Source: SSC4 sp964642445 (GTDB lineage: Bacteria; Chloroflexota; Anaerolineae; SSC4; Amarolineaceae). From it: a stretch of DNA of 29,683 nucleotides. The notes below the pieces were generated by a model. The model ran no database searches and was not told where the DNA came from. It saw nothing but the letters and a program-made list of their open reading frames with translations. Position 1 is the stretch's first letter; each line of letters starts with the position of its first letter. Of this stretch, positions 7,119 to 15,542 are shown one piece after another. The stretch is from positions 1 through 29,683 of the forward strand of contig CAZXQZ010000032.1 in NCBI GenBank assembly GCA_964642445.1, written 5' to 3'. Made by a program: the position numbers and the translations under genes.

Positions 7119-8120
7119 TTGAAACGCTGGCAGTTTTGGTTGGGTGTTGCAGTAAGTGTTGTGTTTGTCATGCTGGCCGTGCGTGGTCTGAAGCTAGAAT
7201 TGGTGTGGGATTATCTGCGCACTGCCAACTATGCGTGGCTCATTCCCGGTATCATCATCTATTTTTTTGCGGTGTGGGCGCGTACCTGGCGCTGGCACTA
7301 CCTTTTGAACCCCATCAAGGTCATTCCGCTGCGGCGGCTTTTTCCCGTGGTGGCGATCGGCTACATGGGAAACAACATCTATCCGGTACGGGCCGGCGAG
7401 TTCATCCGCGCCTACGTGCTCAAACGCGGCGAAGATGTGCCGATGAGCGCATCCCTGGCGACGATTTTCATCGAGCGCATCTTCGATGGCCTGGTGATGC
7501 TGCTGTTCGTGTTCGTGGCCCTGCCCTTTACGCCGATTCCACCCGCTTTTCGCCAATTGGTGGTGGTGTTTAGCGTGCTCTTCTTTTGTGCCCTCGGTTT
7601 CTTCATGGTGATTGCGGCTAACCCGCTGCGGGCGCGGCGGTTCTACGATTTTTTTGTCAATCGTTTTTTGCCTCGCGACTGGCAGGACCGTTTGGGCGGG
7701 CTGTTCGATCGCTTTCTGTCCGGGTTGGGTGCTCTGCGCAGCCCACGCGATATGTTGATGGTGTTTCTGACCTCGATCGTGATCTGGTTGGCGGAAACGG
7801 TGAAGTACTGGTTTGTGATGCATGCCTTCGATTTTTCGGTGTCGTTCATGGTGCTCATGCTTATGAACGGTATCGTCAACCTGGCTACGACCCTGCCCGC
7901 CGCGCCAGGTTACGTGGGCACGTTCGACCTTCCGGGTATCGCCGTTCTGAAAGCGTTTGGGGTCAACCCGGAAGTGGCGGTTGGTTACACGCTGGTGCTG
8001 CACGCCGCACTGTGGCTGCCGATCACGCTGGTGGGTGCCTATTTCATGTGGCGCGAGCAGCTGGGCTGGCGTGACCTGGGTCGTGCAACCGGACCACGGC
8101 GTGAGCTGGAGGCGATGTAG
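7119..8120 (+). CDS. Polytopic membrane protein of the lysylphosphatidylglycerol-synthase TM / flippase-like (UPF0104, YbhN) family
   Basis: A 333-residue integral membrane protein. A TTG start at 7119 is supported by GGAG (7109-7112) six bases upstream. Several hydrophobic helices are visible (about residues 5-20, 42-55, 125-145, 148-168, 212-232, 240-258, 285-310). Family hallmarks are RTWRWHYLL, VAIGYMGNNIYPVRAGEFIRAYVL and ATIFIERIFDGL, followed by the LPAAPGYVGTFDLPG stretch. The family includes the flippase half of MprF and YbhN-type proteins and is thought to move or sense lipids and lipid-linked substrates. No synthetase domain is attached, so lysyl-PG synthesis is not implied. The lipid handled is unknown. 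Confidence 0.88.
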   Translation: MKRWQFWLGVAVSVVFVMLAVRGLKLELVWDYLRTANYAWLIPGIIIYFFAVWARTWRWHYLLNPIKVIPLRRLFPVVAIGYMGNNIYPVRAGEFIRAYVLKRGEDVPMSASLATIFIERIFDGLVMLLFVFVALPFTPIPPAFRQLVVVFSVLFFCALGFFMVIAANPLRARRFYDFFVNRFLPRDWQDRLGGLFDRFLSGLGALRSPRDMLMVFLTSIVIWLAETVKYWFVMHAFDFSVSFMVLMLMNGIVNLATTLPAAPGYVGTFDLPGIAVLKAFGVNPEVAVGYTLVLHAALWLPITLVGAYFMWREQLGWRDLGRATGPRRELEAM

Positions 8121-8127
8121 GAATTTG

Positions 8128-8179
8128 ACCACAGAGAGCACACAGAAATCGGGCGTGTGCTGGGTGTGTCCTGCGTGGT
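8128..8179 (+). repeat. Imperfect inverted repeat of the ACCACAGAG-type intergenic element
   Basis: ACCACAGAGAGCACACAG (8128-8145) and the reverse complement of 8160-8179 share ACCAC, an internal AG and CACAC in the same order. The purine-rich CACAGAG / CACACAG wording resembles short dispersed intergenic elements I recall from environmental bacterial genomes. Only one copy is in this window, so dispersal is unproven. Confidence 0.35.
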
Positions 8180-8226
8180 ACACGGCGTGGTTGGCCGTAC
8201 GTCTCTGGGGTGTGTAGACGGGGCGT

Positions 8227-8245
8227 GTCACGCCGGGGGCGTGAC
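8227..8245 (+). promoter_or_regulatory. Perfect 8-bp-arm inverted repeat upstream of the M16 cluster
   Basis: GTCACGCC (8227-8234), three G, GGCGTGAC (8238-8245): a perfect dyad 34 bases before the ATG of the first M16 gene. There is no T-tract. It could be an operator for the peptidase genes or a leader hairpin. No clear promoter hexamers flank it. Confidence 0.45.
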
Positions 8246-8279
8246 GAATATCTTAAGTGTGGGTCGGGAGTTGTTATCA

Positions 8280-9569
8280 ATGGAAGATCTCGGTTTCACG
8301 AGTACGCGGCTGGACAATGGGCTTCAGGTTATTCTCAAAGAAATGCATCACGCGCCAGTGGCATCGTTCTGGGTGTGGTACCGGGTCGGCAGTCGCAACG
8401 AGCGGCCGGGCATCACTGGCGCGTCGCACTGGGTCGAGCACATGCTCTTTCGCGGTACCGATCGTTTTCCTGGTAATGCCGTGCACAAGCTTGTCTCGCG
8501 CGAGGGGGGTGTGCGCAACGGGTTCACCTACATCGACTATACGGCCTACTTCGAAACCCTGCCAGCCGACCGGATCGACCTGGCACTGCAGCTCGAGTCC
8601 GACCGGATGATCAATGCCCGCTTCGACCCCGCAGATGTGGAAGCCGAACGGACCATCATCATCTCAGAACGCGCCGGGCGCGAAAACAGCCCCGGTTTTC
8701 TGCTGGATGAAGCCCTCAACGCGGCCGCGTTTCCGCATCACCCCTATGGGCATACCGTGATTGGCTCGCGCGCCGATCTGACATCGATGACGCGCGACGA
8801 CCTGTGGGGGCACTACCGCACCTACTACGGACCTGACAATGCCATTGCGGTGGCCATCGGAGATTTTGAGGCGTCCACCCTGTTGGATCGTATTGCGGCC
8901 CTCTTCGGCCCGGCCCAACCGTCCGGCATGCCGATCCCGCCGGTAACCGCTGGCGAGTACGAGCAGACCGCCTTGCAGCGGGTGGAAGTGACCGGTGACA
9001 GCCGCGTGGCCTACGTCGAGCTGGCCTTCCGGGCGCCGCATGCGTTTCATCCTGACTTCTTTCCCCTGGTAGTGCTCGATGCGGTGCTGAGTGGGGGCAA
9101 ATCCCCGTCCGCGTTTGGCGGTGAGGCGTTAGGACGCAGTGCGCGCATCTATCGTCAGTTGGTCGACACCGGCCTGGCTGCCAGTGCTGGCTCGTTCATT
9201 CGTCCCAGCATCGACCCGCACCTCTTCAGCTTCTCGGCCACGGTACGCGCCAACCAGGCACCCGCGATGGTCGAGGCGGCGTTGTGGGACGTAATCGATG
9301 GCGCGGCGGCCGGTGACATCAGCGAGGCTGAGGTCGCGCGGGCGATCAAACAGAGCCGCGCCCAGTTCGCCTATGGCCGCGAGAGCATCAGCCAGCAGGC
9401 CTACTGGCTCGGTTTCAGCTCGGTCGTGACGTCACCCGAATGGCTGGCCCGCTATCTCGACAGTATGGCCGCAGTGACGCTGGACGATGTGCGGCGCGTG
9501 GCCGCTGCCTACCTGCGGCGCGAACGCTGCACGGCCGGTTGGTACGTGCCGCGCAACGGGGACCATTGA
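8280..9569 (+). CDS. M16 family zinc metallopeptidase, active type (first of three)
   Basis: The 429-residue protein is one M16B-size unit (two homologous half domains). The start at 8280 has GGGAG about ten bases upstream; the frame extends further 5' but reads into non-coding sequence. The inverted zinc motif HxxEH is intact: His50, Glu53, His54 in ASHWVEHMLFRGT. Glu130, 76 residues later, is the likely third ligand. The GGVRNGFTYIDYTAYF strand matches the substrate-binding edge strand of the family, and the C-domain shows SARIYRQLVDTGLA. M16 enzymes degrade or trim peptides inside a closed chamber, often as heterodimers. No signal peptide is seen. It starts a three-gene set with the two M16 genes downstream. 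Confidence 0.92.
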   Translation: MEDLGFTSTRLDNGLQVILKEMHHAPVASFWVWYRVGSRNERPGITGASHWVEHMLFRGTDRFPGNAVHKLVSREGGVRNGFTYIDYTAYFETLPADRIDLALQLESDRMINARFDPADVEAERTIIISERAGRENSPGFLLDEALNAAAFPHHPYGHTVIGSRADLTSMTRDDLWGHYRTYYGPDNAIAVAIGDFEASTLLDRIAALFGPAQPSGMPIPPVTAGEYEQTALQRVEVTGDSRVAYVELAFRAPHAFHPDFFPLVVLDAVLSGGKSPSAFGGEALGRSARIYRQLVDTGLAASAGSFIRPSIDPHLFSFSATVRANQAPAMVEAALWDVIDGAAAGDISEAEVARAIKQSRAQFAYGRESISQQAYWLGFSSVVTSPEWLARYLDSMAAVTLDDVRRVAAAYLRRERCTAGWYVPRNGDH

Positions 9570-9621
9570 TCTGCCGTCCCGCGCCTGAGTGCAAGGATCT
9601 TACAGGTATCTGGGGATGACG

Positions 9622-10899
9622 ATGTTTTCTGAAGGTGTCGTTCGTACGATTCTGCCCAATGGGTTGACCGTCCTGGTGAAGCCGGTGAAAAGTGCGCCCG
9701 TGGCGACCCTCTGGCTGTGGTACCGGGTCGGCAGCCGGCACGAGGTGCCGGGCATCACCGGGGCTTCGCACTGGGTCGAGCATATGCTGTTCAAGGGCAC
9801 CGCCGCTTTTCCGCCGGGTGAAGCAGATCGCCTGGTTGCGCGTGTCGGTGGCATCCGCAATGCGATGACCTGGCTCGATTTCACAACCTATTTTCACACC
9901 GTACCCACCACCAGCTTCGACCTGGTGCTGGCCATCGAGGCCGATCGTTTGGCCAACAGCCCCTTCGACCCGGACGAGTTCGAGAGCGAGCGTACGGTGA
10001 TCATCTCGGAGCGGCAGGGCGCGGAGAACATACCGCAGTTTTTGCTCGACGAGGACATCAAAGCGGCCGCGTTCAAGGTGCACGGTTATCACCACGATAC
10101 GATCGGCTGGCAGTGCGATCTGGAGCAGATGACGCGCAACGACTTGTACGAGCACTACCGGCGCCACTACACGCCCGGCAGTGCTATCCTGGTCGCGTGC
10201 GGTGCCTTCGACGCGGCCGACATGACGGCGCGGGTCATCGAGCAGTTTGGCCACCTGCCGGCCGGCGCCGCCCTGCCCCCCGAACGCGCCGTCGAGCCAG
10301 CGCAAACCGGTGAGCGGCGGGTGGTGCGCGAGGGACCGGGTGATACCGCCTACCTGCACGTCGCCTACCACGCGCCCGCGGCATCCCATCCCGACTATTT
10401 TCCCTGTACCGTGTTGGACTCGATCCTGGGCGGAGCGCAGGCCATGAGCCTGTTTGCCGAAGGGGAACCCAGCCGCAGCTCGCGGCTCTACCGTGCCCTG
10501 GTCGAAACCGGGCTGGCGGCCGACGTGGCGACCCAGTTGGTGCCCACGGTGGCACCGTACCTGTACGGAATCAGCGTCGTGGTCCAGGCCGGCGTCGACG
10601 TGGCAGCGGTCGAGGCGGTGCTGCTGGCCGAAATCCAGCGCATGCGCGACGAGCCAGTCACAGCGGCTGAGCTCACCAAGGCGATCAAACAGACGCGCGC
10701 CGAGTTCATCTATGGCGCCGAAAGTGTGACCGACCAGGCCTACTGGCTCGGTTTTGCGGAGCTGGTGGCTTCACAGGCCTGGCTCGACACCTATCTCGAC
10801 CAGGTGGCAGCAGTGACGCCGGCGGACATCCAGCGGGTGGCACAGACCTACCTGGGTGCGGCGAACCGTACGGTGGGCACTTTCGTGCCCCAGGCATGA
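9622..10899 (+). CDS. M16 family zinc metallopeptidase, active type (second of three)
   Basis: A 425-residue paralogue of the preceding gene, with the same spacing: His50, Glu53, His54 in ASHWVEHMLFKGT and Glu130 as likely third ligand. GGIRNAMTWLDFTTYF and SSRLYRALVETGLA are shared between the two. They are clearly related by duplication, but diverged in the C-domain. ATG 9622 is favoured because GGGG (9612-9615) is spaced for it; ATG 9616 and GTG 9589 are in-frame alternatives without a suitable ribosome site. No secretion signal. The third M16 gene follows 30 bp after its stop. Confidence 0.9.
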   Translation: MFSEGVVRTILPNGLTVLVKPVKSAPVATLWLWYRVGSRHEVPGITGASHWVEHMLFKGTAAFPPGEADRLVARVGGIRNAMTWLDFTTYFHTVPTTSFDLVLAIEADRLANSPFDPDEFESERTVIISERQGAENIPQFLLDEDIKAAAFKVHGYHHDTIGWQCDLEQMTRNDLYEHYRRHYTPGSAILVACGAFDAADMTARVIEQFGHLPAGAALPPERAVEPAQTGERRVVREGPGDTAYLHVAYHAPAASHPDYFPCTVLDSILGGAQAMSLFAEGEPSRSSRLYRALVETGLAADVATQLVPTVAPYLYGISVVVQAGVDVAAVEAVLLAEIQRMRDEPVTAAELTKAIKQTRAEFIYGAESVTDQAYWLGFAELVASQAWLDTYLDQVAAVTPADIQRVAQTYLGAANRTVGTFVPQA

Positions 10900-10929
10900 C
10901 GATCTATCTTGACAATGAAGGCGATTTTT

Positions 10930-12234
10930 ATGGCAGACCAGGCACAACTCGAACGAACGCACACCGTACCCGATGCCAGCAACGTGACGCGGCACGTCCT
11001 ACCCAACGGGCTGGTCATCCTGGTACGCGAAAATCACAGCAGCCCCTCGGTGGTGGTCAACGGCTATCTGCGCTGCGGCGCACTGCACGAGACGCCGGCA
11101 CAGTCCGGTCTGGCCAGTTTTGTGGCCACGATGCTGCGGCGCGGTACGGTATCCCGCACCTTTGCTGAAATCAACGAGACCCTGGAAGCGGTGGGTGCCT
11201 CCATCGGTGTCGGTGGCGGGCGCCACATCACCGATTTTGGCGGCAAGAGCCTGACCGAAGATCTCGACCTGATGCTGGAAATCCTGGCCGACGTGCTGCG
11301 CCAGCCGGTATTTCCCGAAGAACACATCGAAAAGGTGCGCGGTCAGATTCTCACCGGCCTGCAGGAGCGGGACAACGACACCCGCAGCATGGCTTCGCTG
11401 GCCTTCCGCAGCCTGCTGTATGGGCCGGATCACCCCTACGGCCGCAGCCTGTCCGGCGAAAAAGAGACGATTTTACCCATGCAGCGGGATGACCTGCTGA
11501 CGTATTATCAGCGTTACTACGGGCCGGCCGGTGGCGCAGTCGTGCTGGTGGGTGACGTGCACACCGAACAGGTGATAACGCGCATCGCCGGGCTGCTGGG
11601 GGATTGGACGAGTCCGCCCACGGCGGTCGAGGGTGTGCTGCCAGCCATCGCAGCCCATACCACGGTCGAGCGGCGCAGCCTGCCGATTGCCGGCAAGACG
11701 CAGACCGACGTCGTGCTTGGCTGCGTAGGACCGACGCGGCAGAATCCGCATTATTACCCGGCTGCTGTCGGCAATACGATCCTGGGCCGTTTTGGCATGA
11801 TGGGACGGCTGGGTGATAACGTGCGCGAAAAACAAGGATTGGCCTATTATGCCTACAGCGCCCTGGAGGCTGGTGAAGGCCCTGGACCGTGGATGGCGGT
11901 CGCCGGCGTGAGCCCGGCGATGGTCGAGCGCACGATCGACAGCGTCCTGCACGAAATCGAGCGGATGCGCGAGGATCTGGTATCGACGGAAGAGCTGAGC
12001 GACTCTCAGGCCTTCATGACTGGCGTCTTGCCCCTACGCCTGGAAACCAACCAGGGCGTCGCCGATACCCTGGCTGATATCGAGCGGTTCGACCTGGGAC
12101 TCGATTACCTGAACCGTTTCCCCGATCTCATCAACCAGGTGACGGCCGAACAAATCCGCGAGGCCGCACGCCAGTTCCTGGCCCTGGATGCCTACATGGT
12201 GGGCATCAGTGGGCCACCCGACCTGGAATCGTAA
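10930..12234 (+). CDS. M16 family protein lacking the zinc motif (non-catalytic partner subunit, third of three)
   Basis: A 434-residue protein. ATG 10930 is chosen because GAAGG (10917-10921) is spaced eight bases upstream; TTG 10909 and ATG 10915 are alternatives. The fold is M16 (HVLPNGLVILVREN, then RCGALHETPAQSGLASFVATML), but the HxxEH positions read Ser63, Ala66 and Thr67, so zinc cannot bind there. The C-domain keeps NVREKQGLAYYAYS, the region that supplies the substrate-contacting Arg/Tyr pair in non-catalytic M16B partners. Known heterodimeric M16 enzymes pair one HxxEH subunit with one such subunit, so it probably works with one or both genes upstream. It shares one base with acpS. 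Confidence 0.9.
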   Translation: MADQAQLERTHTVPDASNVTRHVLPNGLVILVRENHSSPSVVVNGYLRCGALHETPAQSGLASFVATMLRRGTVSRTFAEINETLEAVGASIGVGGGRHITDFGGKSLTEDLDLMLEILADVLRQPVFPEEHIEKVRGQILTGLQERDNDTRSMASLAFRSLLYGPDHPYGRSLSGEKETILPMQRDDLLTYYQRYYGPAGGAVVLVGDVHTEQVITRIAGLLGDWTSPPTAVEGVLPAIAAHTTVERRSLPIAGKTQTDVVLGCVGPTRQNPHYYPAAVGNTILGRFGMMGRLGDNVREKQGLAYYAYSALEAGEGPGPWMAVAGVSPAMVERTIDSVLHEIERMREDLVSTEELSDSQAFMTGVLPLRLETNQGVADTLADIERFDLGLDYLNRFPDLINQVTAEQIREAARQFLALDAYMVGISGPPDLES

Positions 12235-12617
12235 TGGCGCATGACTCGATGCAGGCCGTGGGGGTAGATATCGTCGAAGTGGCACGCGTGCGCGCCATCC
12301 TTGAGCGCCATCACGACCGTTTTCTGGCGCGTGTCTTCACCGCCCAGGAAATTCTGGACTGCGGCGGTCGCATCACCTCGTTGGCGGCACGCTGGGCAGC
12401 CAAAGAGGCGGTTAGCAAAGCGCTCGGTTGCGGCTGGGAAGGCATTCGTTGGACCGACATCGAGATCATGCGCCTGGAGAGTGGACGCCCGACGGTGGTG
12501 CTGTACGGCGAGGCGCAGCGGGTGGCTGAGCGTCTGGGCCTTGTGACATGGGCCATCAGTCTCTCGCATGCGGATACGTACGCCATTGCCTTCGTCGTGG
12601 CATCCGGTCCGGCATGA
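12234..12617 (+). CDS. acpS: Holo-[acyl-carrier-protein] synthase
   Basis: A 127-residue, full-length AcpS. It transfers 4'-phosphopantetheine from coenzyme A to the serine of acyl carrier protein, activating fatty acid synthesis. The magnesium-binding residues are visible: Asp12 in VGVDIVEV and Glu58 in RWAAKEAVSKALG; the terminal ISLSH motif is intact. The ATG at 12234 shares its A with the preceding stop; Met6 (12249) is an alternative start. It is placed at the end of the M16 run and 10 bp before the kinase gene, so all may be co-transcribed. Confidence 0.96.
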   Translation: MAHDSMQAVGVDIVEVARVRAILERHHDRFLARVFTAQEILDCGGRITSLAARWAAKEAVSKALGCGWEGIRWTDIEIMRLESGRPTVVLYGEAQRVAERLGLVTWAISLSHADTYAIAFVVASGPA

Positions 12618-12627
12618 AAGGCACATC

Positions 12628-14232
12628 GTGAGTAGCCTGGACACCCTGTACATCGCAGCCAACGCCAACCTCCATGCACTCATACAGGCAGCCTTGCACG
12701 ATCTTGGCCGCCTATTTTGGCTGGAGCCAGGCGGTGGATGGCAGGATTCCCTATTGGATGGGGCGGCCTTGCTGCTGGACACCAGCCTGCCGGGTATCGA
12801 CGCGACCTGGTTTGCCGGGCTGCGGGCCGAACAGCCCGCGCTGCCGGTGATTCTACTGACAGCACCGCCTGACTTGACCCTGGCAGCACAGCTAACGCAC
12901 TATGACATCGCCGAGGTCGTGCTGCTGCCCACCGAAGTACCCTACCTGCGTGCGGCAGCGATTCGAGTCCTGCAGCGGCAGCGTGTGACGCACGAAATGG
13001 TCCGGCGCACCGCGTTGATCCCGCTGTACGAAACGAGCCGCATGTTCATGCTGCAGACGGACCTGGACACGCTGCTCAACCGTATCCTGGAAACCGCGGT
13101 CAACGAAACCGGTGCCCAGCGCGCCTCATTGATGCTGCTCGACGAAAACCGGCAAGATCTGACCATTCAGGCGGCGGTGGGGATCGACAGCCAGGTGGTA
13201 GCGCAGACCCGGGCTGCGATGGGGGAGGGCATTGCCGGTTGGGTGGCTAAGATCGGTGAGCCCCTGGTCGTCAACGGACCTGCCGACCTGCCCGAATTTC
13301 TGCGCGAAGGCATGCGCGGTGGGCCGCTGCGTTCGGCGGTCAGCCTGCCCCTGACTGCCAAAGGCCAGGTGATTGGGGTCATGAACCTGGCCAAGACGAC
13401 GACCGAAGACCCGTTTCTGCCGGGCGATGCCGAGATGTTGTCCGTGTTGGCTGGCCAGGCTGCCATCGCCATCACCAATGCACGCCTGATCGAACAGATG
13501 GAAACGGCGTATGGTGAGCTGTCGCGACTGGATCATCTCAAGACCGAGTTCATCAACGTAGCCGCGCATGAGCTGCGCACGCCGGTCAGCGTCGTCGTTG
13601 GTTATGCCAATCTCCTGGCAGAAAAGGCGTCGCCGCGCCTGAAAAACCTCGTCCAACCCCTGGTCGAAGAAGCCCGGCGCCTGCACCGCATTGTCGATGA
13701 CCTGTTCCGCCTCGATTATCTCAAGTCACTCCGGCAGCTCGATCCTGAGTTGGACATTCAGCCGGTCGACATGGTGTCGGTGGCGCGCAGCGCGGTGCGC
13801 GAAGCACAGCCGGTGGCCGATGCCCGCCAGCTGAGCCTGCTCCTGGATGCGCCGGACCCGGTCATCGTCTTTGGTGATGCCCAGGGACTGCGCCGCATCT
13901 TGCGTCACCTGCTGGACAATGCCCTGAAATTCACACCGGCCGGCGGGCAGGTGGTTGTGCAGGTCAGCACGCAGCACGGCGAAGGTTACCTGCGCGTGGC
14001 CGATACGGGACCCGGCATCCCGCCCGAAGAGAGCGAACGTATCTTTGCCCCGTTTTACCAGTTGAGCCCATCGTTGAGACGGGTGCACGGTGGCATGGGC
14101 GTAGGGCTCAGCCTGGCACAGCGCCTGGCCCAAGTTCAGGGTGGACGGCTCTGGCTCGATCAGTGCCCACCCCCGGGCGCGACTTTCTGCCTGGCACTGC
14201 CCCTGGTCGAACAGGGAGAGGGCATCGAATGA
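12628..14232 (+). CDS. GAF-domain sensor histidine kinase with degenerate N-terminal receiver domain
   Basis: A 534-residue soluble kinase. GTG 12628 is supported by AAAGG upstream; the frame is open further 5' but that overlaps acpS. Order: receiver-like domain (about 1-118), linker helix, GAF domain (about 140-290), HisKA with phospho-acceptor His314 in VAAHELRTPVSV, then HATPase_c with the N box (HLLDNALKF, 427-435), VADTGPGIPPEE and GMGVGLSLAQRLA. The receiver keeps Asp51 (LLLDTSLPG) but lacks the N-terminal acidic pair and the conserved Lys, so it is probably not phosphorylated. No response regulator is adjacent. It overlaps the thioredoxin gene by four bases (ATGA). Confidence 0.93.
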   Translation: MSSLDTLYIAANANLHALIQAALHDLGRLFWLEPGGGWQDSLLDGAALLLDTSLPGIDATWFAGLRAEQPALPVILLTAPPDLTLAAQLTHYDIAEVVLLPTEVPYLRAAAIRVLQRQRVTHEMVRRTALIPLYETSRMFMLQTDLDTLLNRILETAVNETGAQRASLMLLDENRQDLTIQAAVGIDSQVVAQTRAAMGEGIAGWVAKIGEPLVVNGPADLPEFLREGMRGGPLRSAVSLPLTAKGQVIGVMNLAKTTTEDPFLPGDAEMLSVLAGQAAIAITNARLIEQMETAYGELSRLDHLKTEFINVAAHELRTPVSVVVGYANLLAEKASPRLKNLVQPLVEEARRLHRIVDDLFRLDYLKSLRQLDPELDIQPVDMVSVARSAVREAQPVADARQLSLLLDAPDPVIVFGDAQGLRRILRHLLDNALKFTPAGGQVVVQVSTQHGEGYLRVADTGPGIPPEESERIFAPFYQLSPSLRRVHGGMGVGLSLAQRLAQVQGGRLWLDQCPPPGATFCLALPLVEQGEGIE

Positions 14233-14765
14233 GGCGCTGGGGTTTGCTGATCCTGCTGGCAGCCGGCCTGATGTGGATCTACCTGACACGCGCCCAAGAT
14301 CCTGCCCTGCTGGCACCGCCCGGGCAGCGTCCGCCCAGTCCGCAGGTCGGTTTCCCCGCACCCGATTTCAGCCTGGCCAGGGTCGACGGTCAGATGGTGC
14401 GCCTGAGCGATTTACGCGGCCAGCCGGTGGTTCTCAATTTCTGGGCGACCTGGTGTCCACCGTGCCAGGCCGAAATGCCCGCACTGCAGGCCCTGGCCGA
14501 CGAATATACCGACCCGGGCGTCACGGTCCTGGGCATCAACCAGGCAGAGACCGCGCCACAGGTGCAGGCCTATGTGCAGGGTAGGGGTATCGACTTTCCG
14601 GTCGTGCTCGACAGTGATGCCGCCGTCAGTCAGGCCTACCGCGTGCGTTCCCTGCCGACGACCTTCTTCATCGATCGGGACGGCGTGATCGATGAGATCG
14701 TCATCGGTGGTCCGCTGAACCGGGCCCTGCTGGAGAGCAAAGTGCAGAAGCTGTTGGGGCGCTGA
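14229..14765 (+). CDS. Membrane-anchored TlpA/ResA-like thiol-disulfide oxidoreductase
   Basis: The 178-residue protein has an N-terminal hydrophobic segment (residues 5-19), then a Pro-rich linker and a TlpA-type thioredoxin domain facing outside the membrane. The redox motif is WCPPC (Cys76, Cys79) in NFWATWCPPCQAEMP, and the cis-Pro loop is SLPTTFFIDRDG. The insert between (INQAETAPQVQAYV) is typical of AhpC-TSA/Redoxin relatives. Family roles are reduction of apocytochrome c or of exported disulfides. The start at 14229 overlaps the kinase stop, and the Lgt-like gene begins three bases after its stop, so the two envelope proteins are probably made together. Confidence 0.93.
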   Translation: MRRWGLLILLAAGLMWIYLTRAQDPALLAPPGQRPPSPQVGFPAPDFSLARVDGQMVRLSDLRGQPVVLNFWATWCPPCQAEMPALQALADEYTDPGVTVLGINQAETAPQVQAYVQGRGIDFPVVLDSDAAVSQAYRVRSLPTTFFIDRDGVIDEIVIGGPLNRALLESKVQKLLGR

Positions 14766-14768
14766 ACC

Positions 14769-15542
14769 ATGCTGCGCACACTGTCGATTGCCGGCCTGAG
14801 CGTGCCGGTGAAGCCGATCCTGGTGCTGCTGGCCCTTTATGCTGGGCTGTGGCTCGCGGCACGCCAGGCCCGAGCGCGCGGCATCGAGGGGGATCATCTC
14901 TGGAATGCTGGCTTCCTGGCGGCGGCGGTTACGCTGGTAGCGGGGCGCCTGTGGTACGCCGCGCAGTACTGGCAGATCTATGCCCAAGAGCCCCTGCAGG
15001 TGTTCTCCCTGCGCCCCGGCACCCTGGCCTGGACCCCGGGCATTGTGATCGGGCTGCTGGCCGGGACGGTGTACCTGGTGCGGATGCGCGTGCCACTGGC
15101 GGCGGCGGCAGACTGCCTTGCCCCGGGTGCGCTGCTCGGGCTGACGATCCTGAGTGTGGCCGACTTCCTGGCCGGCGATGCCTATGGCACGCCGGCGACG
15201 GTGCCCTGGGCAATCGATTTGTGGGGCGCACGGCGGCATCCCGTCCAGCTCTACCTGGCTGTGGCCCTGGCTGCGAGCACGGCCGTAGTGCTGGCTGACC
15301 GGTCGTCGAAGCCAGGGCATCGTGCCTGGTTGGCACTGTTCCTCTACGCTCTGACGCGCCTGGTGTTCGACGCCTGGCGCGGCGACAGCCTCATCCTGGC
15401 CGGTGGTTTTCGGGCCGATCAGATCGTGGCATTGGCTGTGGCACTGGTGGCGGCGGGGATGCTGCTGCGAAAACCCCCGGCGCATGTCCCCCTGGTGATG
15501 AACGAGGAAAACCAGGACCAGTGTCGGGTGCATACCCGGTGA
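14769..15542 (+). CDS. Divergent Lgt-like (prolipoprotein diacylglyceryl transferase family) membrane protein
   Basis: A 257-residue polytopic protein. The layout follows Lgt: GRLWYAAQYW (cf. the first-helix motif), LAWTPGIVIGLLAG where Lgt has its His-Gly-Gly loop, SVADFLAGDAYGTP where Lgt has its Arg-Gly-Asn signature, RHPVQLY matching the HP-x-Q-x-Y motif, and RLVFDAWRGDS near the end. The catalytic His and the signature Arg of true Lgt are not at their expected places, so transfer of diacylglycerol to lipoproteins is doubtful. It is coupled to the TlpA-like gene, which suggests a shared envelope role. The last 25 residues are hydrophilic and cytoplasmic-looking. Confidence 0.75.
   Translation: MLRTLSIAGLSVPVKPILVLLALYAGLWLAARQARARGIEGDHLWNAGFLAAAVTLVAGRLWYAAQYWQIYAQEPLQVFSLRPGTLAWTPGIVIGLLAGTVYLVRMRVPLAAAADCLAPGALLGLTILSVADFLAGDAYGTPATVPWAIDLWGARRHPVQLYLAVALAASTAVVLADRSSKPGHRAWLALFLYALTRLVFDAWRGDSLILAGGFRADQIVALAVALVAAGMLLRKPPAHVPLVMNEENQDQCRVHTR

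Noticed and set aside
7194..8231. 345-codon minus-strand open frame
   Set aside because: It is antisense to the flippase-like gene; its His/Gln-rich composition is typical of a shadow frame.
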